Part shown: positions 43,742 through 53,297 of the stretch, piece by piece
How the letters are laid out: every line of letters begins with the position of its first letter
How positions within the stretch are numbered: the first letter of the stretch is position 1
Made by a program: the position numbers and the translations under genes
The notes under the pieces: generated by a model
What the model saw: only the letters and a program-made list of their open reading frames with translations
Database searches by the model: none
What the model was told of the DNA's origin: nothing
Source: Arcanobacterium ihumii
GTDB taxonomy: Bacteria; Actinomycetota; Actinomycetes; Actinomycetales; Actinomycetaceae
Length of the DNA: 64,000 bases
Assembly: GCF_900604515.1 (NCBI RefSeq)
Contig: NZ_UWOS01000002.1
Span: forward strand, 310,001-374,000
Direction of reading: 5' to 3'

Positions 43742-44713
43742 TTAAAAATTTAGTTCTTTAACGATTCTATCCGCTATTCCTCGAAGCTCTTCATGGCGAT
43801 CTATCGAGGTGTCATCGGATACACGGCACCAATTAATTCGAGGATCAGCTCCGAACCAAGTTCGCTGTTTCTTTGCGAGCCTGCGAGTGCTGAGAGATAC
43901 CTGTTCAATCGCCTCAGCAAGTGTGATATTTCCGTGCAGATATTCAACTGTTTGGGCATACCCTGTTGCCTTGCCAGCGGTAGGGCTCTCAATCAAACCA
44001 TTAGCAATAAGACCTTCGGTTTCCTCAACAAGGCCGTCTTTGTACATCTGCACAACTCGCGTCTCAATTCTTTCGTTCAATACCTGTTTATCAACCTCAA
44101 GGCCAAAAAAGAAAGTATTTCGAAAATGACGCGTGTGCCGTGGAAATATGGGGGTAAAGGACTTACCAGTGATAGTTACTACCTCTAAAGCACGAATAAC
44201 ACGCCTAGGATTAGCAGTATCGATAATCTTCGCCGACGTAGGATCCTTAACCTTGAGTTCGGCCACTAGAGGAGATAGACCCTCGGTAGCGAAGCGCTGT
44301 TCTAACTCTTTACGAACATCAAGGTCCGTTCCTGGAAAATTCAATTCATCCAATAGCCCGGATATGTAGAGTCCTGAACCTCCAACCACGATCGGGATTT
44401 TTCCTCGCTCGTGAATCGAGTGAAGATCTCGACGCGCATACTTCTGATATGCGGCAACCGAAGCTTCTTCGGAAATATTTAAGACGTCTATTTGATGATG
44501 CTTAACACCACGGCGCTCCTCATCTGTAATTTTCGCAGTGCCTATATTCATCCCTCGATATAGCTGCATCGCATCAGCAGAGATAATCTCAACTCGATCT
44601 GGTCCGCCTAATGCATAGGCGAGATCAATGGACAGACGTGTTTTACCGCTCGCAGTAGCTCCTGCAATACAAATGATGGGAGCTTCTTGTGGAGCTCCAC
44701 GGGACGGATCCAT
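43742..44713 (-). CDS. miaA: tRNA dimethylallyltransferase MiaA
   Basis: Transfers a dimethylallyl group to A37 of tRNAs reading UNN codons. It is 323 residues with the P-loop GATASGKT at 18-25, D-S/A-M-Q-L-Y-R-G-M-N-I-G-T-A-K, and V-G-G-S-G-L-Y. It begins 11 bases after miaB, whose enzyme then methylthiolates the same base. It converges on the RsmC-like gene. Confidence 0.97.
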   Translation of the reverse strand: MDPSRGAPQEAPIICIAGATASGKTRLSIDLAYALGGPDRVEIISADAMQLYRGMNIGTAKITDEERRGVKHHQIDVLNISEEASVAAYQKYARRDLHSIHERGKIPIVVGGSGLYISGLLDELNFPGTDLDVRKELEQRFATEGLSPLVAELKVKDPTSAKIIDTANPRRVIRALEVVTITGKSFTPIFPRHTRHFRNTFFFGLEVDKQVLNERIETRVVQMYKDGLVEETEGLIANGLIESPTAGKATGYAQTVEYLHGNITLAEAIEQVSLSTRRLAKKQRTWFGADPRINWCRVSDDTSIDRHEELRGIADRIVKELNF

Positions 44714-44724
44714 CTGCGGTTCTC

Positions 44725-46275
44725 TCAGTTCTGCGGACGCAAGCCAATAGTAGGCAATCCCAAAGATACAGGGGCTTGCCCAGTGGCTTCGCGCATTAGT
44801 TCGTCTTTCCTACGTTCGCCATATTCCCATGCATCTCCAGCACGAGTAGCACGTATTGAAAACTCGCCACCGTGGAGCGCGGAATCTGCAACTAGGTGGA
44901 ATGGCGCACCATGTGTAACAGTCGCTGTGACGACGTCACCAGGACGAGGCAGTATCGAAAGTTCGTTTGGTAGGGCAACATGCACTAGACGGTTGTCCTC
45001 TGCACGACCAGTGATTCGAGCGGTATGCTCGTCTTTTCTTCCCTCCTGGGCAGAAACAAGAACATTAACCGTCGTTCCTTCAAGTTTCTGATTTTCCTCT
45101 GTGGAAATCCGTTTCTGTAGGTCAATGAGCCGCTGAAAACGGTCATTTGCTACTTCTACTGGGACTTGGTCTTCCATATCAGCAGCTGGAGTTCCTGGAC
45201 GTGGCGAATAAAGGAATGTAAATGCCGAACTAAATCTCGATGCCTCTACAACATCAAGGGTCTGTTGGAAGTCTTCTTCGGTTTCACCTGGGAAACCGAC
45301 GATGATGTCCGTTGTAATGGCCGCTTGTGGAATCTGTTCGCGCACACGATCAAGAATCCCGAGGAACTTGGTGGAGCGGTACGAGCGCCGCATGAGGCGC
45401 AGAATCCGATCAGACCCTGATTGAAGAGGCATATGAAGGGACGGCATTACGTTATGAGTTTCAGCCATTGCATCAATTACGTCATCAGTAAATGCGGCTG
45501 GGTGCGGAGAAGTAAAACGAACGCGTTCGAGCCCCTCGATATTCCCTGTGGCACGAAGCAACTTAGCGAAAGCACCACGATCACCAAAGCTGACTCCATA
45601 GGAATTTACGTTCTGACCTAGCAACGTTACTTCAATGGCACCTTCAGAAACAACGGCATCAATCTCAGAGAGAATTTCTCCTGGCCGTCGATCGTTCTCC
45701 TTGCCACGCAGATGAGGAACGATGCAGAAAGTACAGGTGTTATTACACCCAACCGAAATTGAAACCCAAGCAGCAGATGCTGACTCGCGATGGGTTGGAA
45801 GAGTTGACGGAAACACCTTCAAAGACTCTTCAATTTCAACAGCAGCTTCCTTGTTGTGACGAGCACGCTCGAGCAAAACTGGAAGAACATCGAGGTTGTG
45901 CGTACCTAAAACAACGTCCACCCATGGTGCCTTTTCGACGATTCCTTCACGTAGCTGCTGAGCTAAGCATCCACCAACCGCTATCTGCATGTCTGGACGC
46001 TCGCGTTTAACTGTTGCGAGCTGACCAAGATTTCCAAACAACTTTGTTGCGGCGTTTTCGCGAACCGAACAGGTATTAATAACGAGTACGTCAGCGCCTT
46101 GGTCACCAGCTTCAGTAGCTCGAGCCATTTTTTGAGGGACTAATTCAACCGGGACATAGCCAGCTTCATCAAGTAAGCCCGCTAACCGCTCTGAGTCATG
46201 CACATTCATCTGGCATCCCAGAGTACGAAGTGCATAGGTTTTTGGAAGTGTTTGTTCAGTCATCTGTTCGTTCAT
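44725..46275 (-). CDS. miaB: tRNA-2-methylthio-N6-dimethylallyladenosine synthase MiaB
   Basis: Radical-SAM enzyme adding the methylthio group to i6A37. I use ATG 46275, or the ATG four codons on, because family similarity starts at [12 protein letters not shown]; the frame is open to 46368. Of 516 residues, cysteines C21, C69 and C103 bind the auxiliary cluster and C177-x3-C181-x2-C184 the radical-SAM cluster. A TRAM domain ends the protein. TAGAAT at 46284-46289 (minus strand) lies eight bases before the ATG, a possible leaderless or near-leaderless promoter. Confidence 0.96.
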   Translation of the reverse strand: MNEQMTEQTLPKTYALRTLGCQMNVHDSERLAGLLDEAGYVPVELVPQKMARATEAGDQGADVLVINTCSVRENAATKLFGNLGQLATVKRERPDMQIAVGGCLAQQLREGIVEKAPWVDVVLGTHNLDVLPVLLERARHNKEAAVEIEESLKVFPSTLPTHRESASAAWVSISVGCNNTCTFCIVPHLRGKENDRRPGEILSEIDAVVSEGAIEVTLLGQNVNSYGVSFGDRGAFAKLLRATGNIEGLERVRFTSPHPAAFTDDVIDAMAETHNVMPSLHMPLQSGSDRILRLMRRSYRSTKFLGILDRVREQIPQAAITTDIIVGFPGETEEDFQQTLDVVEASRFSSAFTFLYSPRPGTPAADMEDQVPVEVANDRFQRLIDLQKRISTEENQKLEGTTVNVLVSAQEGRKDEHTARITGRAEDNRLVHVALPNELSILPRPGDVVTATVTHGAPFHLVADSALHGGEFSIRATRAGDAWEYGERRKDELMREATGQAPVSLGLPTIGLRPQN

Positions 46276-46379
46276 CGCCGTAAATTCTAATCCAGTTACG
46301 CTATTTTCCGCGATTCGATAAAGTGGATATAGGCGTAGAGCACACCTTAGACTGCCGCGAATACCCATTCACGTCATCA

Positions 46380-46979
46380 TTAATAGAAGAAATTGGATTC
46401 TTTTGATTCTTCTTCGAGAATGCCAAGAGCGCGACTAATGACTGGAGAAGAGAATCCTCGGCGCATCAATCCTCCATAGATCCGCCTACGTAACACTTCT
46501 TTATCCAAATTCGCAGATCCTCGTGCTTTCTTCGCCACGAAATTAGCTGCTTTTTGATATTCGTCCTCTTCAGAAATTTGAGCTAGTGCTTCCTCAGCTA
46601 TTACTCCATCCACGCCCTTCTTACGAAGATCCTCCCGCAGCTGCCTGCGAGAAGTAGTTTTATCTGCAAACCGCATCTTCACAAACGTCTTTGCAAATTT
46701 TCCATCGTCAATTAATTCAGCTTCATAGAACTTGGAAATAGTTTCCTCGATAATTGCATCGGGCACCTCTCTGCGTTCGAGTGCGTCGCGGAGTTGCTTT
46801 TCCGAGCGATCAGATATGGCGAGCTGTCGATAGACGATATCTCTTGCTATAGCTCGCCATTCAGGTTCAGTTCGCTTTTCATCACGAAGACGACGTTTTT
46901 CAATAGCTTCTTGGGGCGAGATTCGCTTTTTACGTCGACCCCGCCCCACAAAGTCTGCTTCTTCAGCATAGTTAACCAT
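46380..46979 (-). CDS. recX: Regulatory protein RecX
   Basis: A 199-residue, mostly helical and highly charged protein that inhibits RecA filament growth. The three-helix repeats of RecX are visible, for example R-S-E-K-Q-L-R-D-A-L-E-R-R and S-R-R-Q-L-R-E-D-L-R-K-K-G-V. It follows recA with only 2 bases between stop and start, so it is induced with recA. Confidence 0.93.
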   Translation of the reverse strand: MVNYAEEADFVGRGRRKKRISPQEAIEKRRLRDEKRTEPEWRAIARDIVYRQLAISDRSEKQLRDALERREVPDAIIEETISKFYEAELIDDGKFAKTFVKMRFADKTTSRRQLREDLRKKGVDGVIAEEALAQISEEDEYQKAANFVAKKARGSANLDKEVLRRRIYGGLMRRGFSSPVISRALGILEEESKESNFFY

Positions 46980-46981
46980 CG

Positions 46982-48016
46982 TTAATCTAGCTCAACCTCA
47001 GCTTCTGCAGCAGTTAGTCCAATTCCTAGTTGGGTCTTAACCTTAGTCTCGATTTCTTCAGCAATCTCTGGATTATCGCGAAGGAACTGCCGAGCTTTTT
47101 CTTTGCCCTGTCCGAGCTGATCACCTTCATAGGTGTACCAAGCACCTGAGCGACGTACAATACCCGCTTCAACAGCCATATCAATGATTCCGCCTTCAGT
47201 AGAGATTCCCTGACCATAGAGAATATCGAATTCTGCTTGTTTAAAAGGTGGAGCCATCTTGTTCTTCACAACCTTTACACGAGTACGGTTTCCAACTGGA
47301 TTGGATCCTTCTTTTAAGGTTTCAATACGTCGAACATCAAGGCGAACCGAAGAATAAAATTTTAGAGCTTTACCGCCCGTAGTCGTTTCTGGGTTTCCAT
47401 AGAAAACACCGATCTTCTCACGGAGCTGGTTGATGAAGATTGCCGTTGTACCAGAAGCCGACAATGCACCGGTAATCTTCCGCAATGCTTGCGACATCAG
47501 ACGAGCTTGTAGACCAACATGGGAATCACCCATCTCACCTTCGATTTCAGCCTTAGGTACTAGTGCTGCGACCGAATCGATAACGATAATATCCAAAGCC
47601 CCCGAACGAATTAACATATCCGCAATTTCTAATGCTTGTTCACCAGTATCCGGCTGCGCGACTACCAATGCGTCAGTATCAACACCGAGCTTCTTTGCAT
47701 ATTCGGGATCTAAAGCATGTTCTGCATCGATAAACGCAGCGATACCACCTTCTCGCTGGGCGCTGGCAACAGCGTGAAGTGCAACCGTCGTCTTTCCTGA
47801 GGATTCAGGACCATAAATTTCAATGACGCGACCACGAGGAAGACCTCCAATTCCGAGGGCAATATCAAGTGCGAGCGATCCAGTGGGGATAACTTTGACT
47901 TGCTGTGGTGGAGTATCACCAAGTCGCATTGCTGAGCCTTTTCCGAATTGACGATCAATTTGCCCAAGCGCTACTTCGAGTGCTTTCGATCGATCTTCAG
48001 ATTTCTTTGCTGCCAT
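46982..48016 (-). CDS. recA: Recombinase A
   Basis: A 344-residue strand-exchange ATPase and LexA co-protease. The Walker A loop GPESSGKTT is at 69-77. Other conserved segments are [19 protein letters not shown] and the DNA-binding loop 2 around G-G-K-A-L-K-F-Y. There is no intein, unlike some mycobacterial recA genes. An SOS box lies about 175 bases upstream, and recX follows directly. Confidence 0.98.
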   Translation of the reverse strand: MAAKKSEDRSKALEVALGQIDRQFGKGSAMRLGDTPPQQVKVIPTGSLALDIALGIGGLPRGRVIEIYGPESSGKTTVALHAVASAQREGGIAAFIDAEHALDPEYAKKLGVDTDALVVAQPDTGEQALEIADMLIRSGALDIIVIDSVAALVPKAEIEGEMGDSHVGLQARLMSQALRKITGALSASGTTAIFINQLREKIGVFYGNPETTTGGKALKFYSSVRLDVRRIETLKEGSNPVGNRTRVKVVKNKMAPPFKQAEFDILYGQGISTEGGIIDMAVEAGIVRRSGAWYTYEGDQLGQGKEKARQFLRDNPEIAEEIETKVKTQLGIGLTAAEAEVELD

Positions 48017-48188
48017 GGTTTTCCTTTGTTTTTAAGCATTGCCGACGGATAGAACAGGTCTTTGATGGAGCTCGCTCTCTCCGAACGACTTTCCATGTAC
48101 AACGTTAGGCTCGACCTCCTGCCAAAAACCGTTGCCACTTTCACTTGTGGAAAATGATCACGATTTCCGAAGCACAGGAAAAGCGTAC

Positions 48189-48204
48189 CCGAACATGCGT
48201 TCGA
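48189..48204 (-). promoter_or_regulatory. LexA (SOS) box of recA
   Basis: CCGAACATGCGTTCGA, matching the actinobacterial SOS consensus at 14 or more of 16 positions. On the minus strand it lies between a TTTTAT-like -35 and TACGCT (-10), so LexA would block the recA promoter. Confidence 0.85.
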
Positions 48205-48222
48205 ATAAAACTTGACACGCAC

Positions 48223-48272
48223 AAACATAAACGGTGGGGAAGCACTTTCACACTTCCCCACCGTTTATGTTT
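48223..48272 (-). terminator. Terminator of the clgR-DUF3046 unit
   Basis: Perfect 20-bp arms (48223-48242 and 48253-48272) with a 10-base loop begin four bases after the DUF3046 stop. The next element downstream is the recA SOS promoter, so this separates the two units. Confidence 0.88.
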
Positions 48273-48276
48273 AGCT

Positions 48277-48519
48277 TTATTGATGCACCAAGACCGTAAA
48301 ATCTTTAGGATCAATCCTATGTAAATACACATACTGAGGAGGAAGATCCATTTCAACAACAATTGCTTCCCAAATTTTACGAGGATCTAAACCTTGATTC
48401 AGCGCCTCTTGAGCCGTAATGTTACCAAGTTCCACTAGGGAAAGATCTTGAGAAAGGGCACGTCCTCGCCCATCAGGAAAAGCACGATCTAATACGACCC
48501 AGAACTCAGTATGCTTCAT
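48277..48519 (-). CDS. DUF3046 protein
   Basis: An 80-residue protein with the DUF3046 start M-K-H-T-E-F-W and the later I-T-A-Q-E-A-L-N-Q-G-L-D-P-R-K-I-W segment. DUF3046 genes sit next to recA in most actinobacteria; the function is unknown. It lies 35 bases after clgR and ends at a strong terminator. No strong ribosome site is visible. Confidence 0.9.
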   Translation of the reverse strand: MKHTEFWVVLDRAFPDGRGRALSQDLSLVELGNITAQEALNQGLDPRKIWEAIVVEMDLPPQYVYLHRIDPKDFTVLVHQ

Positions 48520-48554
48520 TCAGCCGATCAATTCTTTTACAGGCTACGGCCAGA

Positions 48555-48932
48555 TCAACGATGCATCGCAGCAAGCTCTGCCGCAACCAATGACTCTGGA
48601 ACCGAATCCGGAATACGAACCGGCATCTGTGAACGACGCATCATCGGAGGAATGCGACCTTCAGAACGATCAACACGGTCTGCCACCAAACGAAGAACAT
48701 GACTCAATGGAACATTGAGAGCCCTGCAGATAGAATCTAGCAATTCAGAGGAAGCCTCTTTCTGGCCTCGTTCTACTTCAGATAGATATCCGAGGGATAC
48801 TCGCGCATCCGACGAAACCTCACGAAGGGTACGGCCTTGGCGTTGACGGTATTCACGCAACACATCACCCAACTCCCGACGAAGAAGGGTCGATTCGTGT
48901 CGAACTTCCGAATTCATTGTCATTTCGTTCAC
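48555..48932 (-). CDS. clgR: XRE-family regulator ClgR
   Basis: A 125-residue helix-turn-helix protein. The HTH runs about 20-75 with [24 protein letters not shown], the ClgR recognition region. In actinobacteria ClgR activates clp protease and other stress genes and is itself degraded by ClpP. The place between cinA/pgsA and recA is conserved. A perfect palindrome just upstream of its start may be its own operator. The N-terminus has alternative ATG codons at positions 1, 4 and 6. Confidence 0.9.
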   Translation of the reverse strand: MNEMTMNSEVRHESTLLRRELGDVLREYRQRQGRTLREVSSDARVSLGYLSEVERGQKEASSELLDSICRALNVPLSHVLRLVADRVDRSEGRIPPMMRRSQMPVRIPDSVPESLVAAELAAMHR

Positions 48933-48949
48933 TCTTCCTAGGTTTGCTT

Positions 48950-48966
48950 AGCGAGAAGTTCTCGCT
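48950..48966 (-). promoter_or_regulatory. Palindrome upstream of clgR, candidate autoregulatory site
   Basis: AGCGAGAA-G-TTCTCGCT is a perfect 8-bp inverted repeat around one base, 17 bases before the clgR ATG. A TATAGA (-10-like) at 48975-48980 lies just upstream on the minus strand, so the palindrome would overlap the transcription start. ClgR sites in other genera also contain GCGAA/TTCGC half-sites, but this is only a partial match. Confidence 0.5.
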
Positions 48967-49048
48967 CCACACCTTCTATAACGCGGTGACATTCTCTATA
49001 TTCCCATCCATAGCTGTAAAAAGCCTGGGAGGGGCAAATTACGCAAGC

Positions 49049-49615
49049 TCAAGGTTTAATAATTCCGCGAATTTCCGCCAATAAAGCCATTAGTCCCACT
49101 TCAACTGTGACGTTCCTTACATCTTCACGAGATCCGGAAATTCTTCCTCCCCAGAAATGCGTAGAGTCCGGTGTCTTTACCCCAATAAATACTGTTCCTG
49201 CCGGCTTACCTTCGGATGGCCCCGGACCCGCAACACCAGTCGTTGTAAGAGCATAATCAGCCCCAAATAGCGAACTAACACCTTCAGCCATTTCCATCGC
49301 AACCAGCGGATCTACCGCCCCTCGTGATCCAAGCACGTCGATATCCACAGATAGTAAAGATGCTTTTGTATCCGTAGCGTATGTAACGGCACCACCCCGA
49401 AATACCGACGATGCTCCAGGAACCGTCACAAATGCATTTGCGAGTTTTCCTCCCGTCAACGATTCGGCTACTGCTAGGGTGCTTTGTTGCTCTTCTAGGA
49501 GCTTTAGGATTTCTCGGGCGATTACCAACGCACGCTCTACACATCCTTCGCTATTTGGCAGCTCCACCAGCGATGAGATGTCTATATCAGGCAGTGCTTC
49601 ATTCTTCATGCGCAT
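49049..49615 (-). CDS. CinA C-terminal-domain protein (NMN amidohydrolase family)
   Basis: A 188-residue protein of the CinA C-terminal family, which deamidates nicotinamide mononucleotide. It contains A-V-A-E-S-L-T-G-G-K-L and G-V-A-G-P-G-P-S-E-G-K-P-A-G-T-V-F-I-G-V, the family signatures. The N-terminal COG1058 domain of long CinA proteins is absent, as usual in this neighbourhood. Its start overlaps pgsA by 17 bp, with two in-frame ATG codons available. Confidence 0.93.
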   Translation of the reverse strand: MRMKNEALPDIDISSLVELPNSEGCVERALVIAREILKLLEEQQSTLAVAESLTGGKLANAFVTVPGASSVFRGGAVTYATDTKASLLSVDIDVLGSRGAVDPLVAMEMAEGVSSLFGADYALTTTGVAGPGPSEGKPAGTVFIGVKTPDSTHFWGGRISGSREDVRNVTVEVGLMALLAEIRGIIKP

Positions 49616-50201
49616 TGGCTCGACTTAATCGGACCGCTTCTTTGATATATTCGACTGCCGAAGAGATTGCAAAGTAGAGTGCGATCGCGATCAAAGCATA
49701 ACTAAAATAAATGAGTCCTTGAGCGATCATGCCTTCGATTGGCGCAATACTTTGCCACGGAATGAGCAATCCGGCAATACCGAATGATTGGGCAACCATT
49801 TTAATTTTTCCAGCTTGCCCTGCAGCCATCACCTTGATCTTGCGCATCTTCATACGCATCAGCGTTATTCCTAGTTCCCTAACGATGAAAACAATCGTCA
49901 CCCACCACCACAGATATCCGTGGATAGACAAGAGTACCAGAGCGCTAATAATCAATGCTTTATCTGCAATGGAATCTGCAAGTTTGCCAAAGTCGGTTAC
50001 CAGGTTTCGCGACCGTGCATAGTAACCGTCAAGTTTGTCAGTAATTGCGGCAATTGCAAAAACAATATAAGCGATCCATCTGTAAAAAGTCGTGTCGTTT
50101 AGAAACACAACAATAAAGACAGGAACCAACACCAACCGCAAGATGGTTAGGGCGTTGGCAATGTTCATTACAGGTACGCTGTCGCTTTGCTTTTTCACCA
50201 C
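49599..50201 (-). CDS. pgsA: CDP-diacylglycerol--glycerol-3-phosphate 3-phosphatidyltransferase
   Basis: Membrane enzyme of phosphatidylglycerol synthesis, 200 residues. The CDP-alcohol phosphotransferase motif reads T-D-K-L-D-G-Y-Y-A-R-S-R-N-x-x-T-x-F-G-K-L-A-D-S-I-A-D-K. Normally this is D-x2-D-G-x2-A-R-x8-G-x3-D-x3-D, which is met here with spacing A-R-x-R. About four to five membrane helices. The start is one of two adjacent GTG codons. It lies just upstream of cinA and clgR. Confidence 0.93.
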   Translation of the reverse strand: MVKKQSDSVPVMNIANALTILRLVLVPVFIVVFLNDTTFYRWIAYIVFAIAAITDKLDGYYARSRNLVTDFGKLADSIADKALIISALVLLSIHGYLWWWVTIVFIVRELGITLMRMKMRKIKVMAAGQAGKIKMVAQSFGIAGLLIPWQSIAPIEGMIAQGLIYFSYALIAIALYFAISSAVEYIKEAVRLSRANAHEE

Positions 50202-50311
50202 ACTCTAAGGTTAGTCCAATTGCGTTAATCCGTCACACAGGAGGAACCAGTTAGCCGCACTTTACTCAGAAAACATATCCAAAACCAAGCAAACGGCGTA
50301 TATCCGTTAGA

Positions 50312-53017
50312 TTAGCGCCTACCTGTTAATTGCCAGGCATCCTCTCCAGACTCCCCTTCTGGGTTTTCGTCGTCGTAGTAATTAGTGACGATCGTTTTCT
50401 TGTCAGTTGCTAGAGGATCGTCGGCATAACGGTCATCCTGCTGATAAACAACGGTGCGTGATCCATCAGAATCCCACTCATTTTCATCGGCTGAAGAGTC
50501 CATATCGATCCCAGCATGACCAGCACTGAATGGCTTCACATCTGCATCAGCTTCCCGAGCCACATCGACATCACCGAAATCAGCATCTGCGTACCGATCC
50601 TCAGACTCCTCCACTTCTTCTTCGCTATGAAGCTGGACATCTTCACCCTTGATCAGGGCCAAAACATCAGGAAGCTGTTCTGGACTTACTAAAACATCAC
50701 GAGCCTTCGAACCTTCAGAAGGTCCTACAATTTCGCGTGATTCCAACAGGTCCATCATGCGCCCGGCCTTCGCAAAACCGATACGCAACTTACGTTGAAG
50801 CATGGATGTTGATCCGAACTGAGTATTAACCACAATTTCTGCTGCTTGTAGCAATGTGTCTAGATCATCACCGATTTCTTCATCAATCTTTTTCTTTTCA
50901 ACCTTAGGGATGACGTCATCTCGATAAACCGGCTGCATCTGTGCCTTAACGTGGTTTACGACGGCTTCGATTTCGTCCTCATTAACCCATGCACCTTGAA
51001 CGCGTAGCGGTTTTGAAGTTCCCATCGGCATAAACAATGCATCACCCATTCCGATGAGTTTCTCCGCACCCGAGGAATCCAGGATGACGCGAGAATCAGC
51101 AAGTGAGGACGTCATAAAGGCGAGTCGGGATGGAATATTTGCCTTAATCAAACCGGTAACAACATCCACCGAAGGGCGCTGCGTAGCGATGACCAGGTGA
51201 ATACCTGCTGCTCGTGCTAACTGCGTGAGTCGCTGAATGGATGCTTCAACATCTCGCGGCGCAACCATCATGAGATCTGCAAGTTCGTCAATAACTACAA
51301 GAAGATATGGATACGGGGTTAGCTTGCGCTCCGAGCCTTCCTTAGAAGTAACCTTCCCTTCCCGAATCGCTTGGTTGAAATCACTAACGTTTTTGTAGCC
51401 ATAGGACGCAAGATCGTCGTAGCGTGAATCCATTTCACGTACAACCCACTCAAGAGCTTCAGCAGCTTTTTTAGGATTCGTGATAATCGGGGTAATCAGG
51501 TGAGGAATCCCTGCGTATATAGTCAGCTCGACTCGCTTAGGATCAACCAAAATCATCCGCACTTGGTCAGGCGTAGAACGCATCATAATAGATGTGATCA
51601 TCGAGTTAATGAACGACGATTTACCTGCACCGGTAGCACCTGCAACCAAAAGATGGGGCATTTTCGCCAAATTCGCGATAACGTACTGCCCGCCAACATT
51701 CTTTCCGATTCCGACGACGAGTGGATGCGTTTGTTTGCGCGCTGCAGGCGAACGTAAAACATCGCCGATCATCACTGTTTCACGATCTGAATTCGGGATT
51801 TCAATTCCAATCGCTGATTTACCTGGAATCGGCGAAAGAATTCGAACATCAGCAGAAGCAACAGAATAAGCGATATTTTTCGAAAGCTGAGTTATTCGAT
51901 CTACCTTTACACCTGGACCAAGTTCAACTTCATATTGGGTAACCGTCGGGCCACGCGAGAATCCAACAACTTGCGCATCAACATTAAATTCTGAAAATAC
52001 CCGCGTCAGTGCTTCCACGACGTCATCATTCGCCTGCGATCTTTCAAGGTGCGGCGGACCATCAACCAGCATATCTAACGATGGCAAGGTATAAGTTACA
52101 TTAGAAGAGAGCTCCATTTGCTCGGTACGATCAGGGATCGGTTCAGGTTTCGGAGCACGCAGTTCTTTCTTTTGGACTGCCTTAGTACGTGGCTTCGGCT
52201 CGGTTAGTCCACTAACTTTAGTAGGAGCGGTTGCAACGATGGTAGGATCTTGTGATTCTACAACAGTAGGTTGCCCCTCCTGTTCATTCGCATTCTCACT
52301 ACCACTTCGCCCTCGTCTACCGCGACGTGGCCGACGAACTGATGGGTCTTCTTCAACATCCGGCACTTCGTTTTCAGCCGTGGCAGAGGTACCGGAATCT
52401 TCCTTTGAATTTGAATCAGGAGATTTTGCTTTTGCCCAGTCGATAAGGTCACGTACCGAGGTTTCGGTCGCGTAAAGGAGTGAATAAAGTGCAAGGAGAA
52501 CAAGTACAGGAATTGCACCCCATACCGATACCAGCATGGTTAATCCCCCTCCGATAACCCAACCTAAAATGCCACCGGCACTTTCAACTGCGGTGAAGTT
52601 CATCGTTGGATCTGGCTGACCAAGGGCTACATGCAAAATACCTGAAATTGCTACGATGATTAATGCGAGCGCCAAGGTAAAGCGTCGATTGTTTCGCGCA
52701 GTGGCACGACGGAATAGTTTGATCGCCATTCCAACTAAAACAATCGGAATAAAAATGGCGAGGACGCCAAGGACACCTGCCACTAAGTGATGCAAGACGT
52801 TGAGAAGCAGACCGTCCATTGAGAACCACTCACGCAGTGCAATGACAATCGCAAGCCCTATCAGCACTATCGCGAAACCATCGTGGGAACGAGGGGTATC
52901 TAAGTCCAGCTCCTCTTGGTGTGGCACACGTGAAGACGCCAACGACGCTTTCGCGTTTGCAGGCTTACGACCGCTTTCGCCAGCTATGGTTTCGCGTTTT
53001 TTACTTTGCCGAACCAA
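50312..53017 (-). CDS. ftsK: DNA translocase FtsK/SpoIIIE
   Basis: A septal DNA pump of about 901 residues. Four membrane helices lie in about 45-195, followed by an acidic/Pro linker, then the motor domain with Walker A GATGAGKS at about 460-467 and D-E-L-A-D-L-M-M. The C-terminal gamma winged helix (S-T-S-M-L-Q-R-K-L-R-I-G-F-A-K-A-G-R) reads KOPS sites. I prefer the TTG at 53017, as AGGAG lies five bases before it; the GTG two codons earlier (53023) overlaps that ribosome site. The acidic tail after the gamma domain is an odd extension of about 100 residues. Confidence 0.95.
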   Translation of the reverse strand: MVRQSKKRETIAGESGRKPANAKASLASSRVPHQEELDLDTPRSHDGFAIVLIGLAIVIALREWFSMDGLLLNVLHHLVAGVLGVLAIFIPIVLVGMAIKLFRRATARNNRRFTLALALIIVAISGILHVALGQPDPTMNFTAVESAGGILGWVIGGGLTMLVSVWGAIPVLVLLALYSLLYATETSVRDLIDWAKAKSPDSNSKEDSGTSATAENEVPDVEEDPSVRRPRRGRRGRSGSENANEQEGQPTVVESQDPTIVATAPTKVSGLTEPKPRTKAVQKKELRAPKPEPIPDRTEQMELSSNVTYTLPSLDMLVDGPPHLERSQANDDVVEALTRVFSEFNVDAQVVGFSRGPTVTQYEVELGPGVKVDRITQLSKNIAYSVASADVRILSPIPGKSAIGIEIPNSDRETVMIGDVLRSPAARKQTHPLVVGIGKNVGGQYVIANLAKMPHLLVAGATGAGKSSFINSMITSIMMRSTPDQVRMILVDPKRVELTIYAGIPHLITPIITNPKKAAEALEWVVREMDSRYDDLASYGYKNVSDFNQAIREGKVTSKEGSERKLTPYPYLLVVIDELADLMMVAPRDVEASIQRLTQLARAAGIHLVIATQRPSVDVVTGLIKANIPSRLAFMTSSLADSRVILDSSGAEKLIGMGDALFMPMGTSKPLRVQGAWVNEDEIEAVVNHVKAQMQPVYRDDVIPKVEKKKIDEEIGDDLDTLLQAAEIVVNTQFGSTSMLQRKLRIGFAKAGRMMDLLESREIVGPSEGSKARDVLVSPEQLPDVLALIKGEDVQLHSEEEVEESEDRYADADFGDVDVAREADADVKPFSAGHAGIDMDSSADENEWDSDGSRTVVYQQDDRYADDPLATDKKTIVTNYYDDENPEGESGEDAWQLTGRR

Positions 53018-53237
53018 ATTCACTCCTCATCACTATTCTTTATCACCTCCACTTCATGTCCATTTCCGTGTAGGCATAATCATTTTATAGCCTAGGTCCT
53101 ACTAAAAACCGATGCGTGTTCACCACGCCGATAAACCAAAGGTCACAGGAGCTCACACTATTTTGTTGGGCGTGAGGACTTCGGACTTCTCTCGTTACCA
53201 GTTCATACCCAGATAAATAGAGAGTTCATGAAAAAGA

Positions 53238-53275
53238 TCGTTGGGTTTCACGAAATTTTTCGTGAAACCCAACGA
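53238..53275 (-). terminator. Rho-independent terminator after the RNase J gene
   Basis: An 18-bp perfect stem (53238-53255 with 53258-53275) is followed on the minus strand by CTTTTTC. It lies 22 bases after the RNase J stop and isolates ftsK. The rest of the 53018-53297 gap holds a possible TATAAA -10 for ftsK near 53090. Confidence 0.9.
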
Positions 53276-53297
53276 CGCAGAACTAAGTGTAGAAGAA

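Noticed and set aside
46276-46368. 31-residue extension of MiaB
   Set aside because: It crosses a likely promoter, and MiaB similarity starts after the later ATG.
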